Assembly (NCBI RefSeq): GCF_014131735.1
Contig: NZ_CP039121.1
Span: 806,001-870,000 of the forward strand
Origin: Lactiplantibacillus plantarum
Lineage (GTDB): Bacteria; Bacillota; Bacilli; Lactobacillales; Lactobacillaceae
Direction: 5' to 3'
DNA length: 64,000 nucleotides
Each line of letters opens with the position of its first letter. Position 1 is the stretch's first letter. The translations under genes and the position numbers were made by a program. This document shows positions 45,608 to 54,263 of the stretch, piece after piece. The notes beneath the pieces are model-generated. The model did not search any database. It was not told the origin of the DNA and worked only from the letters and a program-made list of their open reading frames with translations.

Positions 45608-47389
45608 TTATTGTAAAACGATTCGCCGATAGATGGTGATCGTAATGAGATAGTAAAGTAGGTAGAGACCGGCAAAAATCAAGAATGGTAACCAAATTCC
45701 GGTATATGGTGAGGTAACCATTATGATTTTGAACATTTGTAACCCAAACAAGACGTGTACAATACCAACGATTCCAGGAAGAATAAAGAGCACAGCAATT
45801 TCTTTGTTAATGGCACCGTTGAGCTGGCGTCTAGTGGTTCCAACTTTATCGAGCATTTTGTAACGGTGTTGATCGGCATCGGCACCAGACAGAATCTTGA
45901 ACATCAGGCAACTAGCTAGCATTGCAAGAAAGGCGATACCGAGGAACATACCCATAAATTCCAGCCCGGAGTACATGCCGTTAACCATTAGATACATCGC
46001 ATAGCGACCTCCAAATTGTTCAGGGCTGGTAGTGTGAAAGTGATGTTTGGCCAGTTTGTTCAATGCAACGCGATGTTCGATAACGTTGTTGGTAGTAAAC
46101 ACAGTTAGTCGCTGTTCAGGCTGGGCAAGTTTCGCGTACGCCGTTTTTGATAAAAATACGGGTGTTGCGGTTGCCATGACACCACTCTGAAGCTGCATCA
46201 GTTGATAATTATCTTCTGATTTTTGTAATTTAGCCGCATTATTATGAACGGTATTAAAAGTCAGTTGATTCTTATTGCGAGTATGAATAGTCGTGAATGG
46301 TTGCCGATTGAATTCAGCAGCTTGGAAATAAACGACTTTCTTGGTTGCTTTGAAATGATAGGTCGCCGTTGTCTTGGGCTTCATCGCTGCAATTTGTGCT
46401 TTTTCAGCGGTACTAGCGTTGACCAGTCCCATATCATAAGCGTTATTAATATTAGCCATTGATGGAATTTGACTGTGAAAGCCCATTCCAACTGTAATTG
46501 CGCCGAGAGCTAGTGCGAATAGCATTGCGACAATTGACAGCATCTTAGTGTAATTACGAATTCTAAAGCTTAGCTGTGATAAGGTGAAGCCATTCAAACC
46601 ACGTTGGGCAAATGAGAATCGTTTGAGTGCGACCATTAACCAGACAAAAATAGCGTTAAACAGCAGATAAGTTCCAAGAACAATTGTGACGAGCGCAATT
46701 CCAATTCCCATCAGTTGCAAAATTTTCAGGTTAGCCATTGACCAGTAACCAATTGCAATTGAAATGACACCGACGACAATTTCGATGAGTTGACGGGCTG
46801 GTTTTAGTTGTGGCCGGTTAGGTTGATCATTACTGTGTAGTAATTTCAAGGCTGGTGTCTTGGTCAGGGATAGCAGGTTGAATAAACCGGCAATTAAGAA
46901 CAATCCAACGTAGAGTAACAGTGTCGCAATGGCAGCTGGCGTGTACCAGGCTGCAAAATGGTGAAGCGTCAGGCCTAGACTGTTAATCAGAATCTGGCTT
47001 ACACCGACAGTTAAGGCTGTTCCCACAAGAATGCCGACAATGGTTGCAGTGATACCGACAAGTAGTGTTTCCAGCCAAATTAATTGACCAATCTTACTTT
47101 TGCGTGCACCAACGAGCATGAAGAGCCCGTAGTCTCGCTTACGCATACTTAATAAGAATGAGTTAGCATAGCCAATGTAGACTAATGTGATGATTGTGAG
47201 TAGTACGGAACCAAATTGGAAGATGAGGCCGACCATACTAATACTCGTATTTTGTTTTAAGAAATCTTGGTTAGTGGCCAGTGCTTCAAACATATAGAAG
47301 ATTGCGCTAGACATGATCAGTCCTGAAAAGAGAACGAGGTAGTCGCGCCAACGGTGTTTGAAGCCGGTCATGGCAAGTTTAGTTAACAT
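45608..47389 (-). CDS. FtsX-type ABC permease (BceB-like)
   Basis: 593 residues, about ten membrane spans. The first half has an FtsX core (SFLLSMRKRDYGLFMLVGAR), and a large outside domain (about 320-490, MGFHSQIPSMANINNAYDMG onward) lies between two span groups, as in BceB peptide-antibiotic detoxification permeases. The ATPase gene lies directly upstream. No histidine kinase or response regulator pair is adjacent, unlike the classic Bce modules. AAAGGAG precedes the ATG. Confidence 0.88.
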   Translation of the reverse strand: MLTKLAMTGFKHRWRDYLVLFSGLIMSSAIFYMFEALATNQDFLKQNTSISMVGLIFQFGSVLLTIITLVYIGYANSFLLSMRKRDYGLFMLVGARKSKIGQLIWLETLLVGITATIVGILVGTALTVGVSQILINSLGLTLHHFAAWYTPAAIATLLLYVGLFLIAGLFNLLSLTKTPALKLLHSNDQPNRPQLKPARQLIEIVVGVISIAIGYWSMANLKILQLMGIGIALVTIVLGTYLLFNAIFVWLMVALKRFSFAQRGLNGFTLSQLSFRIRNYTKMLSIVAMLFALALGAITVGMGFHSQIPSMANINNAYDMGLVNASTAEKAQIAAMKPKTTATYHFKATKKVVYFQAAEFNRQPFTTIHTRNKNQLTFNTVHNNAAKLQKSEDNYQLMQLQSGVMATATPVFLSKTAYAKLAQPEQRLTVFTTNNVIEHRVALNKLAKHHFHTTSPEQFGGRYAMYLMVNGMYSGLEFMGMFLGIAFLAMLASCLMFKILSGADADQHRYKMLDKVGTTRRQLNGAINKEIAVLFILPGIVGIVHVLFGLQMFKIIMVTSPYTGIWLPFLIFAGLYLLYYLITITIYRRIVLQ

Positions 47390-47419
47390 AGTTTAAAGGA
47401 CTCCTTTTACTGTTTCGGC

Positions 47420-48178
47420 TTACTGTTCAAACGTCCCTAGGTTGTCGAGGACTTGTTGATAAAAATCACTGCGGCTTAAATCCCCACGTTTAAGTTCTTG
47501 CCCAATCCGGCCATCTTTGATGAATAAGATTCGTTGACAGAAGCTAGCTGAAAATGGGTCATGGGTCACCAGCAAGATAGAGACAGCCCGTTCTTGGTTG
47601 ATTTTGGTGAACAGGTCGAGTAATTCACGCGCTGACTTAGAATCAAGGGCACCAGTTGGTTCATCACCAAATAGAATAGCGGGGTCATTGATTAAGGCTC
47701 GTGCGGCTGCCACACGTTGCTTTTGACCACCAGATAATTCATTAGGATAGTTTGATAGGAATTCTTCAATTCCCAATTGGTGTGCGACTTTTTCGACAGC
47801 TGGCTTGATCTTTTTGACTGGCGTATTTTGCAGCGACAATGGTAGGGCGATATTCTCGTAAGCAGTCATAGTTTCTAATAAGTTGAAATCTTGGAAGATA
47901 AACCCAATCTCTTTGGCCCGGAAATCAGCAAGTTGATTGCCTTTCAGATGTGTAATCGGTTGTTGATGAATCGTTACTTCACCGCTAGTTGGTTGGTCCA
48001 GTGTGGCCAGCATATTGAGCAAGGTGGTTTTCCCTGAACCAGATGCGCCCATGATTCCGACAAATTCCCCTGGTTGCACATTGAAATTAATGCCTTTTAA
48101 CGCTTCGTATTGTTTGCTGCCCGCCTTACCATACGTTTTGTGCAGGTCGCTGACGGTCATGATTGGTGTGGTTGTCAT
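47420..48178 (-). CDS. ABC ATPase of the FtsX-type exporter (BceA-like)
   Basis: 252 residues. Walker A is GASGSGKTT (about 43-51), the Q-loop is FIFQDFNLL, the signature is LSGGQKQRVAAARAL, and Walker B is LFGDEPTGALDS. Of the MacB/LolD/BceA class, which pairs with FtsX-like permeases. AGAGAGG precedes the ATG. It starts the leftward six-gene block; a consensus promoter (TTGACA-17-TATAGT) lies about 60 bp upstream. Confidence 0.93.
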   Translation of the reverse strand: MTTTPIMTVSDLHKTYGKAGSKQYEALKGINFNVQPGEFVGIMGASGSGKTTLLNMLATLDQPTSGEVTIHQQPITHLKGNQLADFRAKEIGFIFQDFNLLETMTAYENIALPLSLQNTPVKKIKPAVEKVAHQLGIEEFLSNYPNELSGGQKQRVAAARALINDPAILFGDEPTGALDSKSARELLDLFTKINQERAVSILLVTHDPFSASFCQRILFIKDGRIGQELKRGDLSRSDFYQQVLDNLGTFEQ

Positions 48179-48236
48179 TTTAAATACCTCTCTTAAGTTA
48201 GTTGGTTTGTTATTTGGTTAATTACTTATGTAACTA

Positions 48237-48265
48237 ACTATAAAGGCAACTAACGCGAGTGTCAA
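48237..48265 (-). promoter_or_regulatory. Promoter of the ABC block, with GTTAGTT repeats
   Basis: On the minus strand TTGACA (48260-48265), 17-bp spacer, TATAGT (48237-48242). GTTAGTT occurs in the spacer and again right after the -10, direct repeats that could bind a regulator. The remaining gap 48270-48679 shows short AACTAACCGA-like repeats but no gene. Confidence 0.7.
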
Positions 48266-48679
48266 TCATTATTTTCTCGCTTGATAGTCATTGGGACGTC
48301 AAACGCTGACTTATCAACGTCTAGCGAGTGGCCAATCGGTTAGCCCCGAGACTGAAATTGAGTAATAAGGTGCACTGAGGTTAGTGACTTCGTCCTGAAG
48401 GGGTAACTAACCGACGAACCGATTAACGAACTAGTTGATAAGTGAACTAACCGAGTGACTAGCACTATGTAGGCTAATAAAACGTACTGATCTGGTTGCT
48501 AGGTTTTGTAAATTGTTTGAATGGTTGCTAGTTTTTTTAGTTGATATCACTTGTATGAGAATCTAAGGAAGTTGTCATGAAGAACCAGTGAGGGTGGATT
48601 GCAATTAGGCGATGGCAAGCCTAAAATAATTTTACTGTTAGATGTGCGTAGGCACGTGAAAAGATGAGGAGGAGTATTC

Positions 48680-49654
48680 TTGAAGAAGATTTTGGTATTA
48701 CACACTGGTGGCACCATTGCGATGTCGGCCGATGAATCCGGCAATGTGACCCCCGGAGATGAAAATCCTTTAGACAATTATCAGAGTTCATTTGGCACGG
48801 ATATTGAGTTAGAGACTGAGGACGTCTTTAACGTGCCGTCGCCGCACATCACCCCGGCACGGATGTTGCAGTTAAAGCAACGGATCGATAAGGCCGCACA
48901 CGAAGGGGTCGATGGGGTGGTTGTGACTCACGGTACGGATACGCTAGAAGAAACGGCGTATTTTCTAGATCTTACTTTACCGAATGAGCTCCCCGTTGTG
49001 ATTACCGGCGCAATGCGGTCCGCCAATGAGATTGGGTCGGATGGTCTGCATAATCTCGAAACGGCGATTCAAACGGCTAGTACACCGGATGCGGCCGAAA
49101 AAGGTGTTTTAGTGGTTATGAATGATGAAATCCACTCGGCCCGCTACGTCACTAAGACGCATACGACCAACGTGGCCACTTTTAGAACACCGACTTTTGG
49201 CCCGATTGGGTTAGTCGCTAATAAAGGCATTGTCTTTTTTGAATCATTACTACGGTCAACGGTTTGCCCGATTCAAACGGTCACGGATAATGTTTTTCTG
49301 ATCAAAGCATATGCCGGGATGGGACCAGAACTATTTGACGCCATTGCACAACCCACGACTCATGGCGTAGTCATTGAAGCATTGGGAGCGGGGAATTTGC
49401 CACCGGCGACGTTACCAGCTGTGCAAAAATTATTAGACATGCAGATTCCGGTTGTACTGGTTTCCCGGTGCTTCAACGGTATCGCTCAGGATGTCTATGC
49501 TTATGAAGGTGGCGGTGTTCAATTGAAACAAATGGGTGTGATTTTTTGTCAGGGATTGAATGGACAAAAAGCCCGGATTAAGTTACTGGTGGGTGTCAGT
49601 GCCGGTATGTCGACCGATGAGCTAGCTCGATTTGTAGCGACTGCCAATTCATAA
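48680..49654 (+). CDS. L-asparaginase, type I/cytosolic class
   Basis: 324 residues from TTG 48680 with AGGAGGAG 5 nt upstream. Catalytic motifs LHTGGTIAM (first Thr) and VVTHGTDTLEETAYFLDL (second Thr, Asp, and Lys later). No signal peptide, so it hydrolyses asparagine to aspartate and ammonia in the cytosol. Monocistronic; no asparagine transporter next to it. Confidence 0.93.
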   Translation: MKKILVLHTGGTIAMSADESGNVTPGDENPLDNYQSSFGTDIELETEDVFNVPSPHITPARMLQLKQRIDKAAHEGVDGVVVTHGTDTLEETAYFLDLTLPNELPVVITGAMRSANEIGSDGLHNLETAIQTASTPDAAEKGVLVVMNDEIHSARYVTKTHTTNVATFRTPTFGPIGLVANKGIVFFESLLRSTVCPIQTVTDNVFLIKAYAGMGPELFDAIAQPTTHGVVIEALGAGNLPPATLPAVQKLLDMQIPVVLVSRCFNGIAQDVYAYEGGGVQLKQMGVIFCQGLNGQKARIKLLVGVSAGMSTDELARFVATANS

Positions 49655-49762
49655 TCGACGTGGCGCCCCTTTGAGCCCTATGCAACCCGTGTGTGGGCTA
49701 CTCGTGACACTAAATTGTTGGATAGTTTGATCGCCAGTAGTCATAGCGGACAATCAATCATA

Positions 49763-49812
49763 AAAAAACTGAGCCATCCCTTCATCATCATGAAGGGTGG
49801 CTCAGTTTTTTA
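49763..49812. terminator. Terminator between the asparaginase and DUF915 genes
   Basis: AAAAAACTGAGCCA and TGGCTCAGTTTTTT enclose a second CCCTTCAT/ATGAAGGG stem; T runs on both strands. Confidence 0.9.
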
Positions 49813-49831
49813 TCAGCTAAAGCTAAAAATA

Positions 49832-50641
49832 TTATTGATTGATCAGATTTTGACGAATGAGCCGGGCAACATATGCTTCGTGAAGCAGGTCACCGTGACT
49901 AATTGATTTTTGGTTAACAGTCATGGCGGTGTAGCGGGTAACATTGTTCATAAATAAGTTGCCACCAGCGTTCACACTGCTGAGCGGTACGATATCGTCG
50001 TTACCCTCGCCAGTGTCACCGGCAATGTTGATGACCGCATGCAATTTCTTGAATTGGTTCTTGTGATCAAGAAGTGATGTATAGAGCGTCTTATCAGGAT
50101 GTGCAGCATCAGTACCCAAGAATGGGGTGCCAATCAACATCAAATCGTGGACTGCTAATGGTTTGGACGAGCTCAAACCTGCTAGATAGCGACTCCAGAT
50201 CAGGCCACCATTTGAATAACCGAGTGCGTTGGCCGTGGTGAGATGTTGGTGACGTTGCAAATAACGAATAGCTTTGGCTAAGCCGTTCGTTTGGGTCATA
50301 ATGTTCTCTGTTGAGTCCGTGCTATCTTCGAAAAAGATCACGATGAGGGCATCGTTAAGGTTGGTGTTCTCGACGCGTTTTTCTTTAAACGCCAATTTTT
50401 GGTTCGCCTTAACAGTCAGGGTGATGAGCGGATGGTGCTGTTGCTCATTAAGTGAACGGATGATGTCATCAAAGTCAGTCCGCGTGCTGCTACTACCTCC
50501 AATCATGATCAATGGCCGTTTTTGCGCAGTAATCACGTGACTGACTTTATCTTGATGGATTTGTGTTGTCAGTCCGAGACCGACGATCAATAAAAGAAAT
50601 AGGCCACTTGCAATCAAGCCCCAGATTACTTTCTTAGGCAT
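49832..50641 (-). CDS. Membrane-anchored alpha/beta-hydrolase (DUF915)
   Basis: 269 residues. An N-terminal uncleaved signal anchor (VIWGLIASGLFLLLIVGLGL) puts the hydrolase outside. Nucleophile Ser is in LGYSNGGLIW (about 141-150), with an Asp in GEGNDDIVPLSS and a His in ISHGDLLHE as triad candidates. The DUF915 family is common in lactobacilli and its substrate is unknown. Start at 50641 after GGGGTGA. Followed by the alpha-carbonic-anhydrase gene upstream on the same strand (23 bp apart), so the two may be cotranscribed. Confidence 0.85.
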   Translation of the reverse strand: MPKKVIWGLIASGLFLLLIVGLGLTTQIHQDKVSHVITAQKRPLIMIGGSSSTRTDFDDIIRSLNEQQHHPLITLTVKANQKLAFKEKRVENTNLNDALIVIFFEDSTDSTENIMTQTNGLAKAIRYLQRHQHLTTANALGYSNGGLIWSRYLAGLSSSKPLAVHDLMLIGTPFLGTDAAHPDKTLYTSLLDHKNQFKKLHAVINIAGDTGEGNDDIVPLSSVNAGGNLFMNNVTRYTAMTVNQKSISHGDLLHEAYVARLIRQNLINQ

Positions 50642-50663
50642 CAGCTCACCCCATTAAAATTAT

Positions 50664-51299
50664 TTAGAAACGTTCGGCAATGATTGGCCGATCGTTTAAC
50701 GGTTGAATCTTGCGGTTATTAGCGGCAAATAATTGCTGATAAGCAGCTAATTGTTGTTCACCAATCATGACAGTATCGGCACAGACATACCATTCAACGG
50801 TTTCACTTAGTGGCGGCGTCGTCAATGAGCCCAAGTAGTGATAGACCGTCCCGGTATCTGGGAGGAGCTCAGTTAAGTTGACCGGTGTTGTCAGTTCATG
50901 GCTCGTTTGGGCTGTGAACTGGTCAAGTAAGCCTTGTAAACTAGAATTAGGCTTGCCAATCCGTCCAAAAACGGCGACGACGGCGAGCTGGCCGGTAGCA
51001 CTTTGATGAACGAGATGCCATTCGATTGGTGCGGCTTGCCCATCGATTAAGTGTTCTGCCGGCGTATGAAAGTGAATCTGTTGAAAGGCAAAGTCGCGGT
51101 CGTTCAAATAAGCGGCACCAATTCCACTAGCCTTCAAAGTCGTCGCTTCGCCCGTAATCGTTTTGGCTTGGTACAAGCCTCGCCAGTTGATGGCGGATAG
51201 CTGTGAAGACTGAACGTGTTGTGTTTGAATATCGATTGGTGACTGATGTTGACCACTAGTCATGGGCCAATCAGTTTGGTGTGCATAATCAAATGTCAT
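50664..51299 (-). CDS. cah: Alpha-class carbonic anhydrase
   Basis: 211 residues. Zinc ligands H76 and H78 (IHFHTPAEH) and H95 (EWHLVH), with Q/T residues at the usual active-site places (SLTTPPLSETVEW). It interconverts CO2 and bicarbonate. Unusually for the alpha class, it has no signal peptide, so it is likely cytosolic. Bicarbonate supply helps carboxylation reactions such as the purine step coded nearby and pyruvate carboxylase. GGAGGA precedes the ATG. Confidence 0.93.
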   Translation of the reverse strand: MTFDYAHQTDWPMTSGQHQSPIDIQTQHVQSSQLSAINWRGLYQAKTITGEATTLKASGIGAAYLNDRDFAFQQIHFHTPAEHLIDGQAAPIEWHLVHQSATGQLAVVAVFGRIGKPNSSLQGLLDQFTAQTSHELTTPVNLTELLPDTGTVYHYLGSLTTPPLSETVEWYVCADTVMIGEQQLAAYQQLFAANNRKIQPLNDRPIIAERF

Positions 51300-51596
51300 C
51301 GAAAGATCCTCCGTTATATTATTCAGTGAATATTTTTTATTTAGTGCCAGTATGGAAATTTATGGCTAATCGGTCCAAGGTTGTGATGCTGTTTGTCAGC
51401 AAACGTGTTCTGGATTTGACGGGCCGTCGCTGGCTATGTAACTTACATTATAGCACGCGTTGATGTCGGTTGGTGTCGATGGTGCTAACGAATTATCTTG
51501 GAAATAAAGCGACTGATTCGGTGATTGGGGCACCGTTAAACTGACCGATAATGTTAGAATAGAAAATGAAAAGTTAACAGATAGGTGGTTTCAAAA

Positions 51597-52388
51597 ATGA
51601 CAAATCAACGTGTATTAACTGTACCAGGTGGCATTAATTTCCGTGAACTCGGTGGTTACTCGACTAAAGACGGTCGAAAAATCAAGTGGCATAAGGTCAT
51701 TCGGACTGGTGGGCTTGATCAATTAACGTCAGCCGGCCAAGCTTTGCTGGATGATTATGGCGTCCGCTACGATATTGACTTTCGTTCACCACAAGAAGTC
51801 TTAGATGCGCCAGATCGAATTCCTGCCAATGCTAAGTACGTGTACGCACCAGTGTTCAATGTGGACGAAACGCGGAATTCTGACGGTACTGACAAGATGA
51901 CGGCTAACTTGGAGAAGCATCCAGATAGTGGATTCAAGCACATGCTAAAGGTCTATCAGATGGTGGCCGACGAGCAACATGCCAAGGACGAGTATCGCCG
52001 GTTCTTTGATAATCTACTTGCAAATGATCAACCCGATTCGACGTTACTATTTCACTGCACTGCGGGAAAAGATCGGACCGGAATGGGGGCGGTATACCTG
52101 TTAACCGCACTCGGAGTCGATTTTGAAACGATCAAGCAGGATTATCTCTTAACTAATCAGGCTTCGATTGGCCGGATCAATGGTGCGATGGCCGAAGCAC
52201 GTGCTCAGGGCGCATCAGATGCAACGGTCGAAAGTATTCGGGCCCTCTGGTCAGTTGATGCGGCTTATTTGGACGCCGCTATGACCGAAATTAAACGACA
52301 ATCGGGTAATTTAAACCACTATTTACACACTGAGCTTAAATTAACTAACAATGAAATCAATGATTTGCAACGGATTTATTTAGAATAG
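51597..52388 (+). CDS. Protein tyrosine/serine phosphatase (Y-phosphatase 3 type)
   Basis: 263 residues from ATG 51597 (AGGTGG 7 nt before); GTG 51585 abuts it. The P-loop is HCTAGKDRTG with nucleophile C154 and R160. The N-terminal VPGGINFRELGGYSTKDGR is characteristic of the lactobacillus/Listeria LipA-like dual-specificity phosphatases, which can act on phosphotyrosine and phosphoinositides. No signal peptide. The lipoate ligase gene starts 11 bp after it, so they are probably in one operon. Confidence 0.92.
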   Translation: MTNQRVLTVPGGINFRELGGYSTKDGRKIKWHKVIRTGGLDQLTSAGQALLDDYGVRYDIDFRSPQEVLDAPDRIPANAKYVYAPVFNVDETRNSDGTDKMTANLEKHPDSGFKHMLKVYQMVADEQHAKDEYRRFFDNLLANDQPDSTLLFHCTAGKDRTGMGAVYLLTALGVDFETIKQDYLLTNQASIGRINGAMAEARAQGASDATVESIRALWSVDAAYLDAAMTEIKRQSGNLNHYLHTELKLTNNEINDLQRIYLE

Positions 52389-52399
52389 GAAGTGTGACG

Positions 52400-53410
52400 A
52401 TGCGCTATCTTGCAAGCTCCAGCCATGATATTCGCACGAATCTTGCCATTGAGACTTACTTGATGGAACATGCCGATTTGACGGAACCGATTCTATACTT
52501 TTACATTAACGCCCCCTGCATCATTGTTGGCCGTTACCAAAATGTCAAGGCAGAGATTAACCAGGACTATGTTGACGCACACCACATTACATTGACGCGG
52601 CGAACTTCTGGTGGTGGAGCGGTTTATGATGACCTTGGAAATGTCAGTTTTAGTTTTATTACTAAGGACGACGGGGACGGTTTTGGTAACTTTAAGCGGT
52701 TCACAGCACCAGTTCTAAAGGCTTTACACGCGATGGGGGCCACTGGTGCGACGATGAGTGGCCGCAATGATTTATTGATTGATGGCAAGAAGTTCTCAGG
52801 AAATGCCATGCACGTTGAGAATGGCCGGATGTTCTCCCATGGAACGCTGATGTATGATGTCGACCAGACGCAAATTGCGAAAGCTCTTACGGTGCCGACC
52901 GATAAGTTGGTCTCTAAGGGTATCAAGTCGGTCCGAAGTCGAGTCACGAACTTGAAACCGTACATGGCGCCGGCTTATCAGCACTTGACGATTGAGGAAT
53001 TTCGCGATACGTTGGCCCGTGAAATCCTGGGCGTGGCTGATTTGAGTCAAGCTAAGACGTATCAGTTAGATGAAACGGCACTGGCAGGGGTAGCAGCACT
53101 GAACCAACAATATTTTACCAACTGGGATTGGATTTACGGTCAGTCACCAGCGTTTACAGTTAAGCAGCGCCGGCATTTTGATGCTGGGACCGTCGAGTTT
53201 CAGTTAAACGTGGTGGCAGGGCGCATCGAAGCAGTTACGATTTATGGCGATTTCTTCGGTGCAGAACCGATTGCTCCCGTCGTTGCACGGTTGACTGGTG
53301 TGAAATATGAACGGCAGGCGATTATGACGGCGCTAGCACCGTTGGACTTAACCCATTACTTTGGTCGAATTGCCCCGGCGGATTTGATTGATTTGATCGT
53401 AGCGTCGTAG
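52400..53410 (+). CDS. lplA: Lipoate-protein ligase A
   Basis: 336 residues from ATG 52400 (AGGAAG 7 nt before). Motifs TRRTSGGGAVYDDLGN and SGRNDLLIDGKKFSGNA are the lipoate-ligase signature; the Lys in GKKFSGNA binds lipoyl-AMP. The C-terminal accessory domain (about 245-336) is present, so activation and transfer should both work. It attaches scavenged lipoate to E2 or GcvH in the cytosol. Confidence 0.94.
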   Translation: MRYLASSSHDIRTNLAIETYLMEHADLTEPILYFYINAPCIIVGRYQNVKAEINQDYVDAHHITLTRRTSGGGAVYDDLGNVSFSFITKDDGDGFGNFKRFTAPVLKALHAMGATGATMSGRNDLLIDGKKFSGNAMHVENGRMFSHGTLMYDVDQTQIAKALTVPTDKLVSKGIKSVRSRVTNLKPYMAPAYQHLTIEEFRDTLAREILGVADLSQAKTYQLDETALAGVAALNQQYFTNWDWIYGQSPAFTVKQRRHFDAGTVEFQLNVVAGRIEAVTIYGDFFGAEPIAPVVARLTGVKYERQAIMTALAPLDLTHYFGRIAPADLIDLIVAS

Positions 53411-53528
53411 CTTTGTGAAAAAATTTGTTAAGCAGATATAATTACGGTAACGTTGCGCGGATACTGAATTTACTTGATTGCACGGATAAGCCTAATATCA
53501 GTGAGTTCAGTTGTTTGCATAACAAAAC

Positions 53529-53542
53529 TGAAAGCGCTTAAA
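53529..53542 (+). promoter_or_regulatory. cre-like site upstream of the FMN reductase promoter
   Basis: TGAAAGCGCTTAAA matches TGWAANCGNTNWCA at 13 of 14 positions. It lies just upstream of the -35, the place where CcpA can activate rather than repress. Confidence 0.65.
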
Positions 53543-53548
53543 ATTGTT

Positions 53549-53577
53549 TTGCTTTCTTTAGTGAAATCCACTACAAT
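53549..53577 (+). promoter_or_regulatory. Promoter of the FMN reductase pair
   Basis: TTGCTT (53549-53554), 17-bp spacer, TACAAT (53572-53577). Confidence 0.7.
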
Positions 53578-53640
53578 ATAGTTATTGACTAAGAAATTAT
53601 ATAATATTTGACTATTTGATCATAGAAGGAGTTGTTCTCA

Positions 53641-54249
53641 ATGCACAAATTTATCGCGATGGTTGGAACCAATTCAGATGAGTCGACCAACCGTAAGTTG
53701 TTGCAATATATGCAGTCCCACTATGCGGATCAAGCAGAGATTGAATTAATGGAAATCAAGGGTCTACCAATCTTCAATAAGCCCGAAAATCATGAAATTC
53801 CGGCACAGGCGCAAGCAATGGCGGATAAGATCGAACAAGCTGATGGTGTGATTATTAGTACACCAGAGTATGATCATTCGGCTCCCGCGGCATTACTGAA
53901 TGCTCTCGAATGGTTATCATTCCATATCCAGCCCTTCGTGGACAAACCCGTCATGATTATTGGGGCCTCATACGGGGCACTCGGCACATCACGGGCTCAA
54001 GCACATCTGCGGCAAGTTTTGGATTCACCAGAATTACGGGCGCGGATCATGCCAAGTTCAGAATTTATGCTTGGTCATTCATTGCAAGCCTTTGATGACC
54101 AGGGGAATTTAACGGACCAACAGAAAGCGACGAAGCTCGATGGGTTGTTCAAGGATTTCCAAGTCTTTGTCGAAATCACGAAAAAATTAAAGAATGCCAA
54201 CGCGACGACGTATGAAGAAGTTCGTGAAATGGATTGGGAAAAATTATAG
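53641..54249 (+). CDS. NADPH-dependent FMN reductase-family flavoprotein
   Basis: 202 residues from ATG 53641 (AGAAGGAG 9 nt upstream). Flavodoxin-like fold: MVGTNSDESTNRKLL is the phosphate loop, STPEYDHSAPAALLNALEWL the flavin-contact loop, and IGASYGALGTSRAQ a third loop. It reduces a flavin or quinone-like compound with NAD(P)H in the cytosol. The following gene starts 14 bp later and its first 190 residues are paralogous to it, so the pair arose by duplication. Confidence 0.9.
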   Translation: MHKFIAMVGTNSDESTNRKLLQYMQSHYADQAEIELMEIKGLPIFNKPENHEIPAQAQAMADKIEQADGVIISTPEYDHSAPAALLNALEWLSFHIQPFVDKPVMIIGASYGALGTSRAQAHLRQVLDSPELRARIMPSSEFMLGHSLQAFDDQGNLTDQQKATKLDGLFKDFQVFVEITKKLKNANATTYEEVREMDWEKL

Positions 54250-54263
54250 AGAGGGCGACGACG

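Noticed and set aside
45586..45675. Upstream extension of the 91-residue membrane protein
   Set aside because: It overlaps the end of the FtsX-like permease gene; GGAGGG precedes ATG 45585.
48280..48660. Short AACTAACCGA-like repeats before the asparaginase gene
   Set aside because: The copies are irregular in spacing and sequence; no array or operator pattern could be defined.
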